From: Limnospira sp050045915
GTDB taxonomy: Bacteria > Cyanobacteriota > Cyanobacteriia > Cyanobacteriales > Microcoleaceae
Assembly (NCBI GenBank): GCA_050045915.1
Contig: JBNGCR010000195.1
Location: 1-10,492, forward strand
Direction: 5' to 3'
DNA: 10,492 nt
Shown: piece after piece, positions 6,720-10,492 of the stretch
Layout: each line of letters starts with the position of its first letter
Position numbering within the stretch: position 1 is the first letter of the stretch
The notes under the pieces: generated by a model
Told to the model about the DNA's origin: nothing
Seen by the model: only the letters and a program-made list of their open reading frames with translations
The model's database searches: none
Made by a program: the position numbers and the translations under genes

Positions 6720-7472
6720 ATGACCGGAGTGTACAAAGTCGGAGAAACCATCATTAAGGCGGAAGAAATTCCATCGCGACTGAAACGCTATCAACTCATG
6801 CCACAATTTCTGCGGGAGGTGATTTTGGATGAAGCCACTGCGTCCATTACCTGTACCGAAGCAGAAACGGCAGCAGCGATGGAAAAGTTTGCGGCTCAAT
6901 ATCAACTTACCTCACCCGAAGCCCTGCAAGCCTGGTTGAAGAGTCACCAACTGACGCGGGAGGAGTTAGAGGCGATCGCGCAGCGACCCATTAAACTAGA
7001 AAAGTTCAAACAGGAACAGTGGAATCACAAAGTTGAAAGCTATTTCATCACCCGGAAAAGTGGGCTCGATCAGGTGGTCTATTCCTTGATTCGCACCAAA
7101 AATCCCGGACTCGCCCACGAACTCTATTTTCGCATCTCCGAGGGAGAACAAGAATTTGCCGAAGCCGCCCGGGAATATTCCGAAGGGCCAGAATCTCGAA
7201 CGGGGGGGCTGCTCGGGCCAGTGTCCCTGTCCCAACCCCACCCAGCGATCAGCAAACTCCTGTCCGTGAGCCAACCCGGGCAACTGTGGCCCCCCCGTCC
7301 CCTGTCCGAGTGGATGGTGCTGATCCGGCTCGAAAAATTCATCCCCGCGCAACTCGACGAGTCCATGCGGCGCCGCCTGATCGAGGAACTCTTTGAAACC
7401 TGGCTGCGAGAGCAGATCGTCGCCGTCGGCTCTCTCGAACCCCTGCAAACTGAGGTGTCTTCCGTATCATGA
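6720..7472 (+). CDS. Parvulin-type peptidyl-prolyl cis-trans isomerase (exporter partner)
   Basis: About 250 residues from the ATG at 6720, numbered from there. Residues 1-110 are helical and SurA-N-like (MTGVYKVGETIIKAEEI, then FLREVILDEA). About 115-225 is a parvulin domain: FAEAAREYSEGPES from 146, the GGLLGPV turn from 162, PGQLWPP around 186, then a strand ending VLIRLEKF. Parvulins isomerise X-Pro bonds and assist folding. There is no signal peptide or lipobox, so it probably works in the cytoplasm, perhaps holding an exporter substrate. It overlaps the exporter gene by 4 bp (ATGA), so translation of the two is probably coupled. I prefer 6720 because GGAG at 6709-6712 lies 7 bases upstream and the family usually begins with an M-x-x-V-x-x-VG pattern; an in-frame ATG at 6684 would add 12 residues. 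Confidence 0.85.
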   Translation: MTGVYKVGETIIKAEEIPSRLKRYQLMPQFLREVILDEATASITCTEAETAAAMEKFAAQYQLTSPEALQAWLKSHQLTREELEAIAQRPIKLEKFKQEQWNHKVESYFITRKSGLDQVVYSLIRTKNPGLAHELYFRISEGEQEFAEAAREYSEGPESRTGGLLGPVSLSQPHPAISKLLSVSQPGQLWPPRPLSEWMVLIRLEKFIPAQLDESMRRRLIEELFETWLREQIVAVGSLEPLQTEVSSVS

Positions 7473-10456
7473 CCACATCCGCCGTTTCCAACTTACAGAT
7501 CCGGGAATTTCTGACCGAAACCCACCCCTTCGATCGCCTGTCGGAAAAAGCCCTCGAAAAGATCTTGCCCCAATGCCAGTTGTTGAGCTACCGCACCGGA
7601 CAGCCGATCTTCGAGCGGGACAAACTGCCCACCCAAGTGGCGATCGTCTACCAGGGACAGGCGCGACTGCTCGGATACGACGCCCGCACCCAGCGCCACG
7701 TCAGCCTGAAACTGCTGGGGGCACGGGAAGTCCTCGGTTGGGCCGGATTGGTGCGGGGCGTCCCCTGTGAGACGGTCATCGCCTCCACGGACATGATCTG
7801 CATCACCCTTCCGGGCGCCGCCTTTTTCGACCTGATCGGTCGCGACCCGAACTTCGGGGAAGCCTTCCGGGACCACGCGGCGATCGCGGAAGTGTTTGAA
7901 CTCCTCAGCCAGAGCCTCCAACAGCAGGCCAACGCCAGCGGCAACGTCAAAGAACTGACCCAGGAATTTTGGCCCGACGCGGTGGTGGTCAACCTCCTCG
8001 AAGGCCAAAAGAAAGGTACCGACCTGAAGTCAATGCTCGATCCCGAGCGCGTCTGGCTGGTCAGCAGCGGCGTGCTGGGGGACTACGGCATCGGAAACGT
8101 CCTGTCCCCCGATACACTGCCCCGGACGCTGAAAGCCGAAGGCCCTCGGGGGGTGCGGCTGATCGGGCTGCGGACGGCCCCGGCACCGAAACAGGTGGAG
8201 GTGGTGACGGAAGAACCCGCTCTCGACAACGGGTTGAAAGACCTGATCGAGCTGATTCCCGCACCGCCGAGCCCGCCAGAACCCGAACCGGATGCCGGCC
8301 AGCAAATTCAGCGGTTCCCCGTCGTCCGGGGTCGGGGTGCGATCGAAGCCCCCCTGGCCTGCTTCAATATGTTGAGCAAGCACTTCCGGGTCAATTTCCG
8401 CAAAGACCTGATCCGGCGGGTGATCGAGAGTCAAATTCAAACCGTGGGTTCCATCACCCTCCAGGCCTGCGGCGCGATCGCCCAGATGATGGGCATCACC
8501 GCCCAGTTGGTTCAAGTGCCCGCCAAATCCATCGGGCGCCTGAAGGCCCCGGCCATGATCCAGTGGAAAGATAGCTTCGCCATCCTCTACAGCATCAGCG
8601 AACGCCAACTGGTGATGGCCTCCCCCGAAGAGGGGATCATCCGCATTCGCCCCGGCCAACTCGCCGAACTGTGGGGAGAAGGGGCTCAAGTTCTCCTCCT
8701 CCAGGAATCCAAGGGCGACCAGCAAGATCAGTTCAGCTTCTGGTGGTTCGTCCCCGCCATCATGGAACACCGGGGAGTGTTCGTCGAAGTCCTGCTCTCC
8801 TCCTTCTTCGTGCAACTGTTCGGGCTGGTCAACCCCCTGATCACCATGATCATCATCGATAAGGTGATGGGACAGCGCAACATCTCCGCCCTGAATATTT
8901 TGGGGATCTTGATGTTGGGGGTCGCCCTGTTTGAAGCCCTGTTATCGGCCCTGCGAACCTATCTGTTTGTCGATACCACCAACCGCCTCGACGTCAAACT
9001 CAGTTCCGAGGTCATCGACCACCTGTTGAGGCTGCCCCTGAACTACTTCGACAACCGACGGGTGGGGGACTTGATGGCCAGGGTCGGGGAACTGAGCAAC
9101 ATCCGCAACTTCCTCACCGGTACGGCTTTGACCGTCGTGTTGGACGCGGTGTTCTCGGTGGTCTATGTGGCGGTGATGTTCTACCTGAGCATTCCGATGG
9201 CCCTGGTGGCTTTGGCCCCCCTGCCGCTGTTCGCGTTGATTATCGTGATCAACTCCCCGATCATTCAGCGCCTGCTGCGACGGAAGGCGGAACTGTTCGG
9301 CCAGTCCCAGGCCTACCTGGTGGAGGTGCTCAACGGGATGCAGACGGTCAAGGCCCAAAACATCGAGCTCACCTCCCGCTGGGAGTGGCAGGGCCGCTAC
9401 GCCCGCTACATGAGCGCCAGTTTCAAAACCATCCTCACCCAGACGGCGGCGAACTCCATCAGCACCTTTTTGAACAAACTCTCCGCCCTGGCTCTGCTGT
9501 GGGTGGGGGCCTATTTGGTGATCGACGGACAACTCACCATCGGGGGACTGATCGCCTTCCGGATTATCGCCGGCAACGTGACGGGATCTTTGCTGCGGTT
9601 CGTGAGCGTCTGGCAGAGTTTCCAGGAAGTGGGGATGTCGGTGGAACGTCTGCGGGATGTGTTGGATACTTACCCGGAAGCGGACGAAGCCGATCGCAAC
9701 AATATTCCCATGCCGGAAATCGATGGGGCCGTCACCTTCGAGGAGGTGTCGTTCCGCTTCGGCGCCAGCGGTCCGCTGCAGTTGGCGAACGTGAATTTAG
9801 ACTTCCCCGCCGGTTCCTTCGTGGCGATCGTCGGGTTGAGCGGTTCCGGTAAGAGTACCCTGATGAAACTGCTGCAACGGCTCTACCCGCCCATGTCCGG
9901 GCGCATCAAAATCGACAGTTACGACATCAACAAAGTGGAGCTTTATTCCCTCCGCCGTCAGATCGGGGTGGTGCTGCAGGATACCTTGCTGTTCAGCGGG
10001 ACGGTGCAGGAAAATATTGCCCTCACTAACCCGGAGGCGAGTACCGATGAGATTATCCGCGCCGCTAAGGTGGCCGACGCCCACGAGTTCATCATGAGTT
10101 TGCCCAATGGGTACAATACAGTTGTTGGGGAGCGGGGTACGGGTCTGTCGGGGGGACAGCGGCAAAGAATCGCGATCGCCCGGACGGTGCTGCAAAATCC
10201 CAGGCTGCTGATTCTCGATGAGGCGACGAGCGCCCTGGACTACCAGTCGGAGCGGTTGGTCAGCCGCAACCTCAACGAGGCCTTCCACGATCGCACGGTG
10301 TTCTTCATCACCCACCGTCTCAGCGCCATCAAAAATGCCGACGCCATCATTATGATGGACCAAGGATCGATCGTCGAACAGGGCACCCACGACGAATTGA
10401 TGGCGATCAAGGGGCGTTACTACTGCCTGTATCAACAGCAAGAGGCACAACAGTAG
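7469..10456 (+). CDS. HlyB-like ABC exporter with CAP-like and degenerate C39 domains
   Basis: A 995-residue inner-membrane exporter of the type I secretion class. About 10-150 is a cyclic-nucleotide-binding-like (CAP_ED) domain. About 255-275 is a Pro/Glu-rich linker. About 285-415 is a C39-peptidase-like domain: in EAPLACF the catalytic Cys position is Ala294, and the His position is Ser369 (KDSF), so it should not cleave leaders but may dock substrate, as in HlyB. Membrane helices cluster at about 437-462, 473-501, 552-595 and 663-705. The ATPase domain (about 735-990) is complete: Walker A GLSGSGKST at 789-797, signature LSGGQ at 893-897, Walker B ILDE ending at 918, H-loop His949. It probably exports a large protein with an uncleaved C-terminal signal, such as an RTX protein, together with an adaptor and a TolC-type channel. 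It is coupled to the upstream isomerase by the ATGA overlap. The start in this overlap is the natural choice. Confidence 0.93.
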   Translation: MTTSAVSNLQIREFLTETHPFDRLSEKALEKILPQCQLLSYRTGQPIFERDKLPTQVAIVYQGQARLLGYDARTQRHVSLKLLGAREVLGWAGLVRGVPCETVIASTDMICITLPGAAFFDLIGRDPNFGEAFRDHAAIAEVFELLSQSLQQQANASGNVKELTQEFWPDAVVVNLLEGQKKGTDLKSMLDPERVWLVSSGVLGDYGIGNVLSPDTLPRTLKAEGPRGVRLIGLRTAPAPKQVEVVTEEPALDNGLKDLIELIPAPPSPPEPEPDAGQQIQRFPVVRGRGAIEAPLACFNMLSKHFRVNFRKDLIRRVIESQIQTVGSITLQACGAIAQMMGITAQLVQVPAKSIGRLKAPAMIQWKDSFAILYSISERQLVMASPEEGIIRIRPGQLAELWGEGAQVLLLQESKGDQQDQFSFWWFVPAIMEHRGVFVEVLLSSFFVQLFGLVNPLITMIIIDKVMGQRNISALNILGILMLGVALFEALLSALRTYLFVDTTNRLDVKLSSEVIDHLLRLPLNYFDNRRVGDLMARVGELSNIRNFLTGTALTVVLDAVFSVVYVAVMFYLSIPMALVALAPLPLFALIIVINSPIIQRLLRRKAELFGQSQAYLVEVLNGMQTVKAQNIELTSRWEWQGRYARYMSASFKTILTQTAANSISTFLNKLSALALLWVGAYLVIDGQLTIGGLIAFRIIAGNVTGSLLRFVSVWQSFQEVGMSVERLRDVLDTYPEADEADRNNIPMPEIDGAVTFEEVSFRFGASGPLQLANVNLDFPAGSFVAIVGLSGSGKSTLMKLLQRLYPPMSGRIKIDSYDINKVELYSLRRQIGVVLQDTLLFSGTVQENIALTNPEASTDEIIRAAKVADAHEFIMSLPNGYNTVVGERGTGLSGGQRQRIAIARTVLQNPRLLILDEATSALDYQSERLVSRNLNEAFHDRTVFFITHRLSAIKNADAIIMMDQGSIVEQGTHDELMAIKGRYYCLYQQQEAQQ

Positions 10457-10480
10457 GACGTTTGACGTCAGTGGTGGTAG

Positions 10481-10485
10481 AGGAG
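10481..10485 (+). promoter_or_regulatory. Ribosome binding site of a gene starting past the window
   Basis: AGGAG lies 25 bases after the exporter stop codon, and the window ends 7 bases later, which is normal Shine-Dalgarno spacing for a start codon just outside. By analogy with HlyB-type loci, the next gene is expected to be an HlyD-like membrane-fusion adaptor; that identity is inference. Confidence 0.55.
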
Positions 10486-10492
10486 TCGAGTT

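Noticed and set aside
8030..8815. Long minus-strand open frame (261 codons)
   Set aside because: It is a shadow of the GC-rich exporter gene, whose domains are continuous on the plus strand; the antisense peptide shows no recognisable motif.
10457..10470. GACGT-TTG-ACGTC inverted repeat after the exporter as a terminator or operator
   Set aside because: It is only 5 bp per arm, has no T-run, and a ribosome binding site follows closely, so transcription probably continues into the next gene.
10471..10492. GTG start of a new gene at 10471 or 10474
   Set aside because: No ribosome binding site precedes these GTGs, while AGGAG at 10481-10485 points to a start just beyond the window.

Overview
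The window looks like chromosomal DNA of a cyanobacterium, probably a filamentous or otherwise large-genome type. The octamer GCGATCGC (HIP1) occurs at least 15 times in 10.5 kb, for example at 29, 816, 2172, 2344, 3465, 3871, 4032 and 4113. The gene content also fits: an SmtA/SmtB zinc pair and a cyanobacterial-style exporter with an N-terminal CAP-like domain. I cannot name the genus from sequence alone.

Positions 1-810 hold a divergent zinc-homeostasis pair. A 55-residue SmtA-type metallothionein lies on the minus strand (110-277), with a hairpin terminator behind it (50-98). An SmtB-type ArsR repressor is on the plus strand (440-808). The 162-bp gap between them carries two TGAA-N6-TTCA operator elements. 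In the expected circuit, SmtB without metal represses the pair, and zinc releases it so that metallothionein is made.

Positions 811-1973 are AT-richer accessory DNA with two adjacent toxin-antitoxin modules. The first has an AbrB-like antitoxin (941-1150) followed by only the beginning of a PIN toxin (1140-1247, broken). The second, a Phd/YefM antitoxin (1345-1590) and PIN/VapC toxin (1587-1973), looks intact.

Positions 2025-6545 are one 1506-residue gene joining a zinc-ribbon methyltransferase, a GT4 glycosyltransferase, a GT2 glycosyltransferase, a helical spacer and a GT41 (OGT/SPINDLY)-like domain. Base composition jumps from about 33% to about 65% GC near 5640, inside the last domain. 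The last domain also lacks residues that bind the donor in known GT41 enzymes.

Positions 6546-10492 hold a secretion operon. After a short intergenic region with a tandem, helically phased palindromic repeat come a parvulin-type peptidyl-prolyl isomerase without a visible signal peptide (6720-7472) and, overlapping by 4 bp, a 995-residue HlyB-like ABC exporter (7469-10456). The exporter has a CAP-like domain and a degenerate C39 domain at its N terminus. A strong ribosome binding site in the last bases (10481-10485) shows that another gene starts just past the window, most likely a membrane-fusion adaptor.

No stretch longer than 300 bases lacks a gene. I see no tRNA, rRNA, CRISPR array or insertion sequence.
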